Source: Bacteroidales bacterium
Lineage (GTDB): Bacteria; Bacteroidota; Bacteroidia; Bacteroidales; UBA932
Direction: 5' to 3'
Assembly (NCBI GenBank): GCA_015060455.1
Contig: SUYM01000005.1
Span: forward strand, 47,007-111,006
Length of the DNA: 64,000 nt
The translations under genes and the position numbers were made by a program. Shown piece by piece: positions 1 to 8,948 of the stretch. Position 1 is the first letter of the stretch; each line of letters starts with the position of its first letter. The notes beneath the pieces were generated by a model, which was not told where the DNA came from, did not search any database, and worked only from the letters and a program-made list of their open reading frames with translations.

Positions 1-97
1 AATTCTTGGAAACTTCCTCTGGAGTCTCCTCCTTGCTACATCCTGCAAGAACCATCGCAGCAGCGAATGCCGCGCACATGAATTTTGAAATTTTCAT
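1..97 (-). CDS. Lipoprotein N-terminus (partial, runs off the window)
   Basis: Only the first 32 codons are present; the gene continues beyond base 1. They encode a basic start, a hydrophobic stretch and a lipobox ending LAGC, then an acidic tail (SKEETPEE), so the product is an exported, lipid-anchored protein. It lies 27 bases downstream of the DUF3868 gene on the same strand and is probably in the same operon. In Bacteroidales, DUF3575 and DUF3868 genes commonly precede fimbrillin-type (Mfa/FimA-like) surface lipoproteins, so a fimbrial subunit is the best guess, but the visible part does not prove it. Confidence 0.7.
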   Translation of the reverse strand, partial: MKISKFMCAAFAAAMVLAGCSKEETPEEVSKN

Positions 98-124
98 GAC
101 TCAAAAAAAATTTAGTTGTTAGTA

Positions 125-1459
125 TTAATTGTCTCTGTTCAAATATTCTTCTATTTCCCTGCGCTGAAGGGCCTCATATTCCAATTCAGCCTTTACCGCG
201 TCTATGTTTTTCTGAGCATCCGGACAGTTACCCGCAAGCGCTTTTTCCAGCCATGGCATAGCCTCCTCGAACTTGCCCTGCATCATCAGGGCGACTCCAA
301 TGGAATTGAATGCCCTCATATCGTCGCTCACCGTAAGCAGATGCCTGTATGCCTGCTCATAATGTCCTTTTCTTATCATCCCGTTGGCAACGTTGATGAT
401 GTCCGTAGCCCCATCGTCTATGGCATCGTAGTAAACCGCAAGAAATCTGGCACAGCGCAGATGGGGATAAATGTTGTCGAGCATATATTTCCAGGTCCAG
501 CCCCTGTCCAGCCTTTCTATCCTCAGTTTGCGGTGCTCGACCGAAATATCAGGAGTATCTATGATGGCCAGCACCTCGTCCTTCTTTTTCATATCGGACT
601 CTGCCACCATCCTGCGAAGACCTGCCCAGTTCTCCTTGCCGTTACGGATATTGAAGTGGGAGGGAGTGAGACCATACTGAGGACGATGTTCGATGATATA
701 ACTGATCAGCGCCTTGGCCCTGTTCTCTCCAAGCCAGTTATTGAACGTCGGCGGACCCTCTGGTGAGGCATATCCGGCAACCTCTATCCTTTCCAGCCTC
801 AAATGAGGATCAGAGAATATCCTATCAACTGCGGAAAGGATTTTTCCGAAGGTCACCTCGTTGGCGTACACCGCGGAATCAATCTCAGTCTTTGACACCT
901 TGAAGATAACCTCCAGTTCATCCTGCCAGAAGTCCCACTCCCGGGAGACGTCGGCAAGAACATATTCAGGAATACGCCTCTGGACTGCAGCAGGCGCCTT
1001 GAAAAGCTCCTGAGGCCCTTGTCCAAGAGTCTGGTCCGAATGATCTTTCTCGCAATTACATCCCGACAGATTTCTCTTCAGGCCAAGCGCCGCCGAGGTC
1101 ATCCATCTCTTCAACGGAGCCACACATCTGTATTCAAGTCCGGATCCGGCCAGTATCTGTCCCTGTCCGAGTTCCCAGTCCTTGTCTCCCAGAAGAAACA
1201 TCTCCTGCCTCTGGTGCATGTAGCGCGCTCTCCCGTAAACTTCCACCGGATCCAGATAAAGCGTGTCTGTCCCGTTAAAGATATAAGGAGTGATGACCTC
1301 CCTGTATCTTGGAGCAGTTTTCCTGGACGCATCCACCTTGAAGCTCACCACGACAGAATCGCCGCAAACCTCCATCTTTTCATCAGAAATCTGCGTCTGA
1401 GCGCTCAGAAGGCCTGTTGCACCAAAGAGGATATATATGAATGATAGAACTCTTTTCAT
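125..1459 (-). CDS. DUF3868 protein with OmpA-like and TPR regions
   Basis: A 444-residue exported protein with a signal peptide at residues 1-20 (cleavage after LLSA). The N-terminal part is a β-rich DUF3868-type domain. Residues about 185-275 look like the OmpA-type peptidoglycan-binding fold, with the hallmark GYASPEG near residue 229 and a following NRAKAL helix. Residues 360-420 form one or two TPR-like helical hairpins. Such proteins are known beside fimbrial genes in Bacteroidales and probably anchor or help assemble surface structures at the outer membrane. Its start overlaps the DUF3575 stop by 4 bases (ATGA), so the two are translationally coupled. The lipoprotein at base 97 follows directly. 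Family assignment is from motif and context; the function is inferred. Confidence 0.8.
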   Translation of the reverse strand: MKRVLSFIYILFGATGLLSAQTQISDEKMEVCGDSVVVSFKVDASRKTAPRYREVITPYIFNGTDTLYLDPVEVYGRARYMHQRQEMFLLGDKDWELGQGQILAGSGLEYRCVAPLKRWMTSAALGLKRNLSGCNCEKDHSDQTLGQGPQELFKAPAAVQRRIPEYVLADVSREWDFWQDELEVIFKVSKTEIDSAVYANEVTFGKILSAVDRIFSDPHLRLERIEVAGYASPEGPPTFNNWLGENRAKALISYIIEHRPQYGLTPSHFNIRNGKENWAGLRRMVAESDMKKKDEVLAIIDTPDISVEHRKLRIERLDRGWTWKYMLDNIYPHLRCARFLAVYYDAIDDGATDIINVANGMIRKGHYEQAYRHLLTVSDDMRAFNSIGVALMMQGKFEEAMPWLEKALAGNCPDAQKNIDAVKAELEYEALQRREIEEYLNRDN

Positions 1460-2013
1460 TTTATTATATAAACGAAAGACAGCCCCAGAGAAGTGGGACC
1501 GAATGCTACTTTTGATACTGATTCGTTAAACAGGCCGCATTTACGTTGCTCATATATGCCATGACTGGTGTACCAGACTCCCAGCCCGAGATTGGCCTCT
1601 ATATTCCAACATCGGGAAATGGGCCAGGAACACCCGTAAGTCAGTCCAGCCCCGACAGCCCATCCTTCCCGCCGGATATCCTTGAAGAGTGGAATGCCTC
1701 CAACATTGAATTGGGTGTAATTCGCATTCAAGCCTATGAAATGCCCGAAGAAACTCTCGCAGAACCAGTACCTTGCCTCAGGAGAGACCAGAAAGTGCTT
1801 TGCCTTTATGTTCTTTTGCCTGTCGAAGGTCCATGGATTGTATCCACCCTCAAGTTCAATGGTCCAGCGCGGTGCCACAGAGCACTCCAAGCCAACATTA
1901 GGCGTCGCCGTAGTCCAATATAACGCATTGGTTTTCACGACAAAACGCTGTGCATTGGCAGTAATGCAACATCCGAGAACAAGGGGTAAACACAATATAA
2001 TGAAACGCCTCAT
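1456..2013 (-). CDS. DUF3575 outer-membrane protein
   Basis: A 185-residue protein with a signal peptide (residues 1-21, ending ANA) followed by alternating β-strand sequence rich in aromatic residues, for example ALYWTTATPNVGLE and ARYWFCESFFGHF. It ends in a short aliphatic/basic tail. The pattern matches the DUF3575 family, small β-barrel-like proteins found with DUF3868 and fimbrial genes in Bacteroidales. It is the first gene of the unit transcribed toward base 1, and a -7 element (TATCTTTG on the minus strand, 2037-2044) lies 23 bases upstream of the ATG. A role in assembly or anchoring of a surface fibre is inferred from context. Confidence 0.8.
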   Translation of the reverse strand: MRRFIILCLPLVLGCCITANAQRFVVKTNALYWTTATPNVGLECSVAPRWTIELEGGYNPWTFDRQKNIKAKHFLVSPEARYWFCESFFGHFIGLNANYTQFNVGGIPLFKDIRREGWAVGAGLTYGCSWPISRCWNIEANLGLGVWYTSHGIYEQRKCGLFNESVSKVAFGPTSLGLSFVYIIK

Positions 2014-2036
2014 GGGGAGATTAGCGAAAAACGCAG

Positions 2037-2044
2037 CAAAGATA
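2037..2044 (-). promoter_or_regulatory. -7 element TATCTTTG for the DUF3575/DUF3868 operon
   Basis: Exact match to the Bacteroidota -7 consensus TAnnTTTG, correctly oriented and 23 bases from the DUF3575 start codon. No clear -33 element was identified. Confidence 0.55.
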
Positions 2045-2240
2045 CAAAATATGTGACTTTAGTACAACATTCCCCCTCACCAAAAGAACACTCTATGCCA
2101 AAATATTTTCCATTTGCATACCATTCATATATGCTTTCATCACATTCAAGGTCATTGACTTTGCGCCAAAGAAGATCGACCCCCTCAGGATAGAGGAACG
2201 AAATTCCACCCTACGAAGCATAGACGGAAAGCGAAAACAG

Positions 2241-2368
2241 ACCATCACGCAGAGTTTTGCGCGATTTAGTGCGTGACGGTGCCCAAAACACGACCAGAAC
2301 AGGCGAAAGCACGACCATCGCGCAGGATTTCGGGCAAAAAGTTGCGTGACGGTACCCAAATCACGACC
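2241..2368. repeat. Intergenic repeats with GTCACGCA/TGCGTGAC half-sites
   Basis: The 368 bases between the DUF3575 and redoxin genes hold no convincing gene. They contain two near-identical direct copies of a 26-base unit (TGCGTGACGGTnCCCAAAnC then ACGACC, at 2270-2295 and 2343-2368), and TCACGCA/TGCGTGA inverted pairs that can form a hairpin (2244-2276). A related inverted pair follows ychF at 13530-13567, so this is a dispersed element. The minus-strand open frame over it (2093-2401) has no protein-like composition. Confidence 0.6.
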
Positions 2369-2381
2369 TGACGGAGGTAGG

Positions 2382-2885
2382 TTATAGAATGCAGATATCA
2401 ATCGCGGCAGCCAGCTCTTCGTAAGAGGGCGTAGGGGAATCTGTAAAGATGGATTTTATGAGTCCGTCGCGGCAGATATATATGCGAGGCACGCGACTCG
2501 CAGCAAAAAGTTCATAGATGTATCTGTCAGTCTGCGCAGAAAAAGGCATAGTATAGCCATTCTCCATCCAATACTGCTGAATGGACTCCGCTCCCTCCTC
2601 GCGGCTTATAAAGGCAAACCTGACACCTTGTGAATGATACTCATCACGGAGACGCTGCAAGTGAGGCAGCACCTGCCGGCAGTCAGGACATGCTGTCGTA
2701 AAAAACACTATGCAGCTTACGCCTTCACGCAACTGCGCTCCGGTCACCTCTGACCCGTCACTCATCACGACAGTAAAATCCGGAACAACATCACCTACGA
2801 CAAGGTCGGCACCGGTCTGCTTCTCCTTTATGCAGCTACAGAAAAGACCGGCCATCATCAACAAAACTACTATCCTGCTCTTCAT
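2382..2885 (-). CDS. Thioredoxin-fold (TlpA/redoxin) lipoprotein
   Basis: A 167-residue lipoprotein with lipobox LFCSC (lipid-carrying Cys18). A typical redoxin opening, VGDVVPDFTV, follows, then the active-site CPDC at residues 66-69 after the FFTTA strand, and the cis-proline loop ASRVPRIYI near residue 130. It should sit in the periplasm attached to a membrane and act as a thiol-disulfide oxidoreductase, reducing or isomerising cysteines of exported proteins or helping cytochrome maturation. At 167 residues it is a minimal TlpA-like domain with no extra modules. It lies upstream of nothing obvious on its strand and is followed by the repeat-rich gap; a second redoxin gene lies 115 bases upstream. 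The precise partner is unknown. Confidence 0.85.
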   Translation of the reverse strand: MKSRIVVLLMMAGLFCSCIKEKQTGADLVVGDVVPDFTVVMSDGSEVTGAQLREGVSCIVFFTTACPDCRQVLPHLQRLRDEYHSQGVRFAFISREEGAESIQQYWMENGYTMPFSAQTDRYIYELFAASRVPRIYICRDGLIKSIFTDSPTPSYEELAAAIDICIL

Positions 2886-3000
2886 TTGTGGTGCATAACA
2901 TATTTACTTTCAACAACTTCCCTTTTTTGCCTGCTCCCCAAAGTACGCAGGCATAAAGCGTAAATCGCTGTGATTCATGGGATTAGTGAACAACGGGGTG

Positions 3001-3963
3001 TTACCTTTCACCGAAAGAAGATAGCCACTCGAACAGGCGTCCTTCCGGGGCGTCCTTCATGATGACCTTCTTGTCGCGGTCAAGAAGGTACAGCGACGGG
3101 ATGGCACGGACATTATACAGTGTCTCGCCACGGATCACAAGGTCCGGATCGAAGCCGTTGTACCATTTTTCGGGGTATATAGGCATATAGGAGCGCCATG
3201 CTTCCAGATCCTCGTCTATATATATGTTGAGCACTGCCATGGTGCCGTCTGCAATAAGTCCGGAAATGACCGGGTCATTATTCAGAACATCGATGATTTC
3301 CTTGCAGGCCGTGCAGCCGGGATTGCTGAAAAAGAGCAGGGTCAGGTCCGCCTTGATGCCATGGAGGGTGCGCATGCGGCCGTTCTTGTCTGCAAATCTG
3401 AAGTCGGCTGCCTTTGTCCCTACACGATTGAGGGCAGCCAGGCGGACTTCGCGGGCATATTTTTCCTTCATCAGCGGCTCCACAAGATCCGACCCGGCCA
3501 GACGCGCCGCATAAAAGGCATAGAAATCCTCGTTGCGCAGCGGGGAATTGGGGTCATACAGATATTTGACCACCAGGTCATTGAGGGTCTCGAACACATT
3601 GGACGAGGTGTCCTTTTTCTCACAGGCGGCGGCCCTGTCATACAGACGACCCATAGATCTGCTCACAACGGACATATCGACCATTCCGAGAACGTTGGTC
3701 CAGTTGGCCATCTTCTGCTCCACATCGCCCAGCCTCACACCACTTACCAAAGCAGTGTCACAGGGATATGTCCTGGATGGTTCCGTAATGCCGTCCCACC
3801 AATGCAGAGCCATATATTCCGCTATATCCTGCGGATTCTGCAACATTGCAGGCGGCTGGACATCGGGAAAAGGCAGAGCCGCAAACTGCTCTGCCTTTCC
3901 TGCATTGCTCCCGCATCCGACTATCGCCAGAAGGGAGAAAGATAATAATAATTCCCTAAGCAT
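3001..3963 (-). CDS. DUF5106 thioredoxin-like lipoprotein
   Basis: A 320-residue lipoprotein (lipobox AIVGC, Cys17). The first half, with MALHWWDGI near residue 51, matches the helical DUF5106 region that precedes a thioredoxin fold in many Bacteroidales proteins. The second half has the redoxin strand LTLLFFSNPG, the redox motif CTAC at residues 217-220 and a cis-proline segment (VRAIPSLYLLD) near residue 290. It is probably a periplasmic thiol-disulfide exchange protein. Its start codon lies 8 bases inside the end of the Na/Pi cotransporter gene, so the two are co-translated. That link to phosphate transport has no obvious mechanistic meaning. Confidence 0.85.
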   Translation of the reverse strand: MLRELLLSFSLLAIVGCGSNAGKAEQFAALPFPDVQPPAMLQNPQDIAEYMALHWWDGITEPSRTYPCDTALVSGVRLGDVEQKMANWTNVLGMVDMSVVSRSMGRLYDRAAACEKKDTSSNVFETLNDLVVKYLYDPNSPLRNEDFYAFYAARLAGSDLVEPLMKEKYAREVRLAALNRVGTKAADFRFADKNGRMRTLHGIKADLTLLFFSNPGCTACKEIIDVLNNDPVISGLIADGTMAVLNIYIDEDLEAWRSYMPIYPEKWYNGFDPDLVIRGETLYNVRAIPSLYLLDRDKKVIMKDAPEGRLFEWLSSFGER

Positions 3964-5713
3964 TTTTCTGTCTTGCTGCCTGAGATATATTGATCATGAA
4001 GTCGCCGATCTTCTCAAGTTCCGAGAGTACGTCCATGTAATATACCCCTGTCAGGTAGTTGTAACTGTTGCTTTCGATATTGACAATATGCTCTTCGCGC
4101 AGATGGTTGCGGCACTCATTGATGTTGTATTCGCAATTCTCTGCATTGGAGATATCTGTAAGCTCCTTCTTGTTCTTGAGGTTCTCGATCATTACATCGT
4201 AACTCTTCTGCACAAGATCCATCATCTTGTTAAGCCTGTCAAGGATACTCTTGTCAAACACCTTGTTGTGAGCATTCTTTCTCTTGAGAATACGTCCTAT
4301 CGCCTCGCCAGAGTCACCAAGGGACTCCATCTCTCCGATGATCTTGTACATCGCCTTGATTTCATCTGCCGCCTCTTCACTGATCTCGTTCTTCGACACC
4401 TCGTTCAGATAAGTCGCAATCTCGAACTCAATCCTGTCTGTAATCTCCTCATATTTGATGAGTTTTTCGTTCAATGCATCGAACTTATCAGGATTCTGCT
4501 CGTTAACAGCCTCTCTTATATATCCGAAACCGTTGCGGCATATTTCAGCAAAATGAAGAATCTCCTGCTGTGCCTCAGCAATGGAAAGTTCTGCTGTTGA
4601 AAGAGGACCTCCGGAGATATACTTGAGTCTGAATACTTCTGTTTCTCCCTTAGGCTCCTTGACAAGCCATACGACTGCCTTCTCGATAAGCGGAACAAAC
4701 CAGATGAGAAGCATGGTGTTGGTCACATTGAAGAGGGTATGCAGCATCGCGATACCATACAGGAGCGAGTTCTTGTAAAGTTCCACATCCTCCGCTGTGC
4801 CTGAAACCCTGCCCTCCGCTATGCCGGCGAGTTGAGCACTTGCAAACATCGGATCCTGGAATCCTATATTCTCCATTATCAGACAGATAAGTTTTACAAT
4901 AAATGGGAATATGGCAAGAACCCAGACTACTCCGACAAGGTTGAAGATCGTATGTGCGCGCGCCGCCCTCTTGGCAGAGGTGTTGGCAACCGACGCGGCG
5001 ATGTTTGCTGTAATGGTAGTACCGATGTTCTCACCAAGCACCATCGCCACGGCCAGTTTGAAATCGATAAGGCCGGAAGCCGCAAGAAGCATTGTGATGG
5101 CCATTGTTGCACTTGATGCCTGCAAGACGATGGTCAGGACGGCGCCTGCTATGAGGAACAGGAGTATCGAGCCGAAACCGAAGCCGTTGATGCTGCCGAA
5201 GAAGCCCATCATGCCGGCCTGGTACTCGCCAAGCACTGCATTTGCACAATCCTTCATGAAGGTAAGACCCACGTACATCACAGCGAATCCCATGAGGAAC
5301 TGTCCTATATTCTTCAAAGACGATTTCTTTGAGCAGTGCATCAGGTATCCGAAGGCCATCATAGGCACGGCGAAGAGCGCGATATTCACAGAGAAGCCCA
5401 GGGATGTGATCCATGCTGTAAGCGTAGTTCCTATATTAGCACCCATGATGACACCGATGGCGTTTCCGAGGGTGAGCAGACCGGCATTCACGAAACTCAC
5501 CACCATGATGGTCGTCGCCGACGAAGACTGCACGAGGCAGGTCACCACTGTACCGGTAAATATCTGCTTGGGGGCATTGGAAGTCATTTTGGCCATGAAA
5601 GCCCTGAGGCGGTCTCCTGCTGATTTCTGAAGACCTTCGCTCATAAGTGCCATACCGTAGAGGAACATCGCAAGTCCTCCGAGAACCGACAGCACATTAA
5701 GAAGTGTTTCCAT
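3956..5713 (-). CDS. Na/Pi cotransporter with C-terminal PhoU-like domain
   Basis: A 585-residue integral inner-membrane protein. The first 340 residues contain the two inverted Na/Pi cotransporter repeats: QSSSATT with GANIGTT in the first, and LQASSAT with GENIGTT in the second, amid eight or more hydrophobic segments. Residues about 370-580 are helical and match a PhoU-like domain. The family imports or balances inorganic phosphate using the sodium gradient, and the PhoU part is thought to regulate transport. Length is normal for the bacterial YjbB/NptA-like type. A -7 element (TATTTTTG on the minus strand, 5758-5765) precedes it, back to back with the promoter of the divergent gene at 5821. 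The downstream redoxin gene overlaps its end. Confidence 0.92.
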   Translation of the reverse strand: METLLNVLSVLGGLAMFLYGMALMSEGLQKSAGDRLRAFMAKMTSNAPKQIFTGTVVTCLVQSSSATTIMVVSFVNAGLLTLGNAIGVIMGANIGTTLTAWITSLGFSVNIALFAVPMMAFGYLMHCSKKSSLKNIGQFLMGFAVMYVGLTFMKDCANAVLGEYQAGMMGFFGSINGFGFGSILLFLIAGAVLTIVLQASSATMAITMLLAASGLIDFKLAVAMVLGENIGTTITANIAASVANTSAKRAARAHTIFNLVGVVWVLAIFPFIVKLICLIMENIGFQDPMFASAQLAGIAEGRVSGTAEDVELYKNSLLYGIAMLHTLFNVTNTMLLIWFVPLIEKAVVWLVKEPKGETEVFRLKYISGGPLSTAELSIAEAQQEILHFAEICRNGFGYIREAVNEQNPDKFDALNEKLIKYEEITDRIEFEIATYLNEVSKNEISEEAADEIKAMYKIIGEMESLGDSGEAIGRILKRKNAHNKVFDKSILDRLNKMMDLVQKSYDVMIENLKNKKELTDISNAENCEYNINECRNHLREEHIVNIESNSYNYLTGVYYMDVLSELEKIGDFMINISQAARQKNA

Positions 5714-5757
5714 ATAATAGAGTTATCGTTTTTACTGAATTTTTCAGCGAATTACGG

Positions 5758-5784
5758 CAAAAATATAAAAAAATATTAGATTTG
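5758..5784. promoter_or_regulatory. Divergent -7 elements for the Na/Pi operon and the 5821 gene
   Basis: TATTTTTG on the minus strand (5758-5765) faces the Na/Pi cotransporter, and TAGATTTG on the plus strand (5777-5784) faces the gene starting at 5821. Both match TAnnTTTG and are only 11 bases apart, so polymerase binding at one probably affects the other. Confidence 0.6.
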
Positions 5785-5820
5785 TGCCCACTTGTTTACA
5801 AGTATAACTAAAATTTAACA

Positions 5821-8800
5821 ATGAGATTCATTAAACTCGTCATTATATTGCTTTTCGTCCCCCTCGTTGCCTCTGCACAGTTCTATGTGACGGGCGACGA
5901 TCCGGGAAGATTGAAATGGAATTATATAGACACGGAGAGTTATCGGGTGATATATCCGGTCGGCGCCGATTCTTTGGCAAAAACATATGCCCGCAAACTC
6001 GAAAAATACAAGATTCCCGTTTCACGCACCTCCGGTTATACGACAGGTGAGGGTGACGGCAAGATAATGCCGGTGGTGATCCATGCCCATAACGATGCCA
6101 ACGGCTCTGTCGCATGGGCCCCAAAGCGGATGGACCTGTTCACCATCCCATCTGCATATAATCCAGAACCTCTCCCGTGGAGCACCATGCTCTCCGTCCA
6201 CGAATCAAGACACGTGACCCAAATGCAGTTCGGACTGACAGAAAAGCACAAGCCCGGAAAATGGTTCCTGGGACAGGGCTGGAACATTCTTGCATTCCTG
6301 CTATATCCCGGGACGGCAAAGACCGAAGGAGATGCTGTGGTGGTGGAGACGGCGCTGACCCCCTCAGGACGCGGCAGAACGGCTGATTTCCTCAATTATT
6401 TCTGGGTCGCATCCGATCAGGGGGATTTCCGGAAATGGTTCCAATGGAGGTTTGTTTCCCAAAAGAGATATTCCCCGACATATTATGCCCTCGGATATAT
6501 GACAATAGGAGGATACCGCTATCTGTATGATTCTCCTTACATGGTAAGCGACGCCTTGCATATGGTCGCGTCCCATCCGGGAAAATTAGGCTGTCTCTAC
6601 AATGTCGGAAGGAAGATTTCGGGAAAGAATTGGAATGAGGCATGGGCGGAAATATGTGACACCATGTACGGGAAATGGGCGGCAGAGGCTGACAGGAGGG
6701 CTCCCTATATTCCTACCGAAAGGGTGTTGCCTGAGCCCCGGAGGTTTACGGAATATACAGACCTTCTTATTGTGGGTGATGATATCTATACCATAAAGGA
6801 AGGACATGTGCACTCTCCGTCGCTGATAAGGATTGACAGCACCGGGAAAGAGCATTTTGTGTGTTTCTATCCTCATACTGCCAGTGCCCCGAAATGGGAC
6901 AGTGCCACCGGACGTATATATTGGAGCGAAAATGTCCCTGATGAAAGATGGTCCTTGAAGACCGGTTCGAGACTGAGGTCTGTCGGGACTGGCGGAGGCC
7001 CCAAAAGAAGCGTCAGAAGCGAGGGGCTGCTGTATAATCCTGTATTCAATGACGGGCGGACACTGGCTGTAAGATACCACAGCGACGGACATTCTTCTAT
7101 TGAGGTTCTTTCGGGGAACACGCGTAAGGCATATCATGACGCTCCGGACTCGCTCCAACTGGTGGAGGCGGCGTGGATATCATCAGGAATATATGCAACT
7201 GCAATTTCCGAAAACGGTTATGGAATATATAAAGTGTCGGAAGACGGGGCCTGGACTGTGGCTCTCGCGCCTCAGCCTGTGATGATAAAGGATTTCTCCG
7301 CCTATGCGGACGAACTTATATTCACCTGCGACCGCACCGGCAACAATGAACTCTATCATTTCAGTCCTTCGGGCGGCGTCCTGACCCAAAAGACCTCCAC
7401 ACGCTACGGTGCGTCCGATTTCCAATACAGCGGCGACGGCAAGACCCTGTACTATTCTGCCCCGACTCTTATGGGAAAACAGATTTTCCGCACCGATGCC
7501 GATTCGCTTTTCAGTCGGAGGGTGCGGTTCGACAGCCTGTACAAATACCCCATTGCAGAGCGAATGAGGGAGCAGGAACTTGCAGCAGCACAGAAGCAGG
7601 GATTCAAGGCCGCCGTAACCGTCAAGGACGAGGATGTGAAGATTGCCGAGCCTAAGCGCTACCGCAAGATTCCGCATATGTTCAACCTTCACACATGGTT
7701 CCCGGCATATATAAGTGTGGATAACATCATGAACGACCTGTCCTTCGACCCGCTCTGGCAGACGCTTTCGCTTGGAGTTTCGGGCGTGTTCCAGAACCAT
7801 CTGGCAACCGCTGTCGGAGAAGCAGGATACTCTGCGCATAAAGACCCGTATAATACTGCAAAATGGAGACATTCGGGACATTTCAAGTTCACATATTCGG
7901 GACTTTATCCTATATTCAAGTTCTCGTTTGACATAAATGACAGGGGCGCAAGGCAATATACCAATTATACCGATGCCGCCAGCGGACAGGTGTTCATGGT
8001 CGATTCGCGCGAACTGTCCTGCCCATATATGTCCGGAAACGTGTCCATGTATATTCCCTTCAATTTCTCTCGCGGGGGCCTTAATTCCGGACTTATACCA
8101 AAGGTTTCATATACCATTTCAAATGACAGGTTCGACACGGGATCTGTGCTGATGGAAAGGGAAGGAGAACTTAACCATACCGCCTTTGCCGGATATAAGG
8201 TTGGGAAAAAAGCCATCAGACAGTCGCTGAGCGGCTCATTGCGCGCATATACAATGCTTCCTATCGCCAACTCGCAGGTCTATCCTCGCTGGGGTGTCGG
8301 AGCGGAACTCGGGGCCATGGGCAGCATCGAGAGTTACAAGGTGTTCTCGCCTATGGGATATGTCTATGGTTATGGATATCTGCCGGGAGTAATCAGGACA
8401 CAGGGTCTGCGTCTGTCGGCAATGTGGCAGACAAAACTTCGCGGACAGTCTCCTTTCAGTCAGCAGATTGTAAGTATTCTTCCGCGCGGACTGAGCAACA
8501 ATGCGACCTTGGGCAGTTTCGTTTCCCTCTACAACAGCCATCTTGTGAAGGTTACAGCCGATTATGCCATTCCTATATATATAGGCGACGTCACCCTCGG
8601 CGGTAACTGGCTGGCGATAAAGAGGCTGGTGGCCTATCCTCATTTCGATTACACCTTCATAGGGCGGTCCGGGCTCTGGTCGGCAGGACTCGATCTCACA
8701 GCAGACCTGCACGCAATCATAACCCTTGAATGGCCATGCTCTGTGGGTGTCACGTTCTCATGGAACGGAGGCTCCGCATGGAAAACGCTCGAAAATCAGG

Positions 8801-8853
8801 GAATATCAATGAAAAAATGGTTTGTCGGACCAGTATTTAACGTATCGTTTTAA
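5821..8853 (+). CDS. Large exported protein: HExxH region, β-propeller-like middle, C-terminal β-barrel
   Basis: A 1010-residue protein with a signal peptide (residues 1-19, ending ASA). Residues 127-131 are HESRH, a match to the HExxH zinc-protease motif, within a segment SVHESRHVTQMQFG. Residues about 280-560 contain repeated β-propeller-like strands (for example FSAYADELIFTCDRTGNNEL and YSGDGKTLYYSA), similar to TolB/WD-like repeats. From about 640 onward the sequence is a series of amphipathic strands typical of an outer-membrane barrel, and the last residue is Phe (FNVSF). The family is widespread in Bacteroidetes but poorly characterised. A membrane-anchored peptidase or a surface transport protein are the main options. 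The gene has its own promoter (5777-5784) and no co-directional partner. Confidence 0.75.
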   Translation: MRFIKLVIILLFVPLVASAQFYVTGDDPGRLKWNYIDTESYRVIYPVGADSLAKTYARKLEKYKIPVSRTSGYTTGEGDGKIMPVVIHAHNDANGSVAWAPKRMDLFTIPSAYNPEPLPWSTMLSVHESRHVTQMQFGLTEKHKPGKWFLGQGWNILAFLLYPGTAKTEGDAVVVETALTPSGRGRTADFLNYFWVASDQGDFRKWFQWRFVSQKRYSPTYYALGYMTIGGYRYLYDSPYMVSDALHMVASHPGKLGCLYNVGRKISGKNWNEAWAEICDTMYGKWAAEADRRAPYIPTERVLPEPRRFTEYTDLLIVGDDIYTIKEGHVHSPSLIRIDSTGKEHFVCFYPHTASAPKWDSATGRIYWSENVPDERWSLKTGSRLRSVGTGGGPKRSVRSEGLLYNPVFNDGRTLAVRYHSDGHSSIEVLSGNTRKAYHDAPDSLQLVEAAWISSGIYATAISENGYGIYKVSEDGAWTVALAPQPVMIKDFSAYADELIFTCDRTGNNELYHFSPSGGVLTQKTSTRYGASDFQYSGDGKTLYYSAPTLMGKQIFRTDADSLFSRRVRFDSLYKYPIAERMREQELAAAQKQGFKAAVTVKDEDVKIAEPKRYRKIPHMFNLHTWFPAYISVDNIMNDLSFDPLWQTLSLGVSGVFQNHLATAVGEAGYSAHKDPYNTAKWRHSGHFKFTYSGLYPIFKFSFDINDRGARQYTNYTDAASGQVFMVDSRELSCPYMSGNVSMYIPFNFSRGGLNSGLIPKVSYTISNDRFDTGSVLMEREGELNHTAFAGYKVGKKAIRQSLSGSLRAYTMLPIANSQVYPRWGVGAELGAMGSIESYKVFSPMGYVYGYGYLPGVIRTQGLRLSAMWQTKLRGQSPFSQQIVSILPRGLSNNATLGSFVSLYNSHLVKVTADYAIPIYIGDVTLGGNWLAIKRLVAYPHFDYTFIGRSGLWSAGLDLTADLHAIITLEWPCSVGVTFSWNGGSAWKTLENQGISMKKWFVGPVFNVSF

Positions 8854-8935
8854 CACCAACTGTCATTCTGAACCAAACACCAACTGTCATTCTAAGGCAA
8901 ACACCAACTGTCATTCTGAACGAAGTGAAGAATCT
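8854..8935. repeat. Three tandem units CACCAACTGTCATTCT ending in a dispersed repeat
   Basis: Three copies (8854-8869, 8878-8893, 8902-8917) at 24-base spacing begin directly after the stop codon of the upstream gene. The last one runs into GAACGAAGTGAAGAATCT, a member of the short dispersed repeat family seen throughout the window. Confidence 0.75.
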
Positions 8936-8948
8936 AATACAATAAACC

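Noticed and set aside
2093..2401. 102-codon minus-strand open frame
   Set aside because: It runs through direct repeats, has no signal or domain pattern, and overlaps the redoxin gene end.
4911..5630. Long plus-strand frame opposite the Na/Pi cotransporter
   Set aside because: It is the complementary shadow of a clear membrane protein; composition is Pro/Arg-rich without motifs.
7183..7956. 257-codon minus-strand frame inside the 5821 gene
   Set aside because: Shadow of a strongly supported coding region on the other strand.
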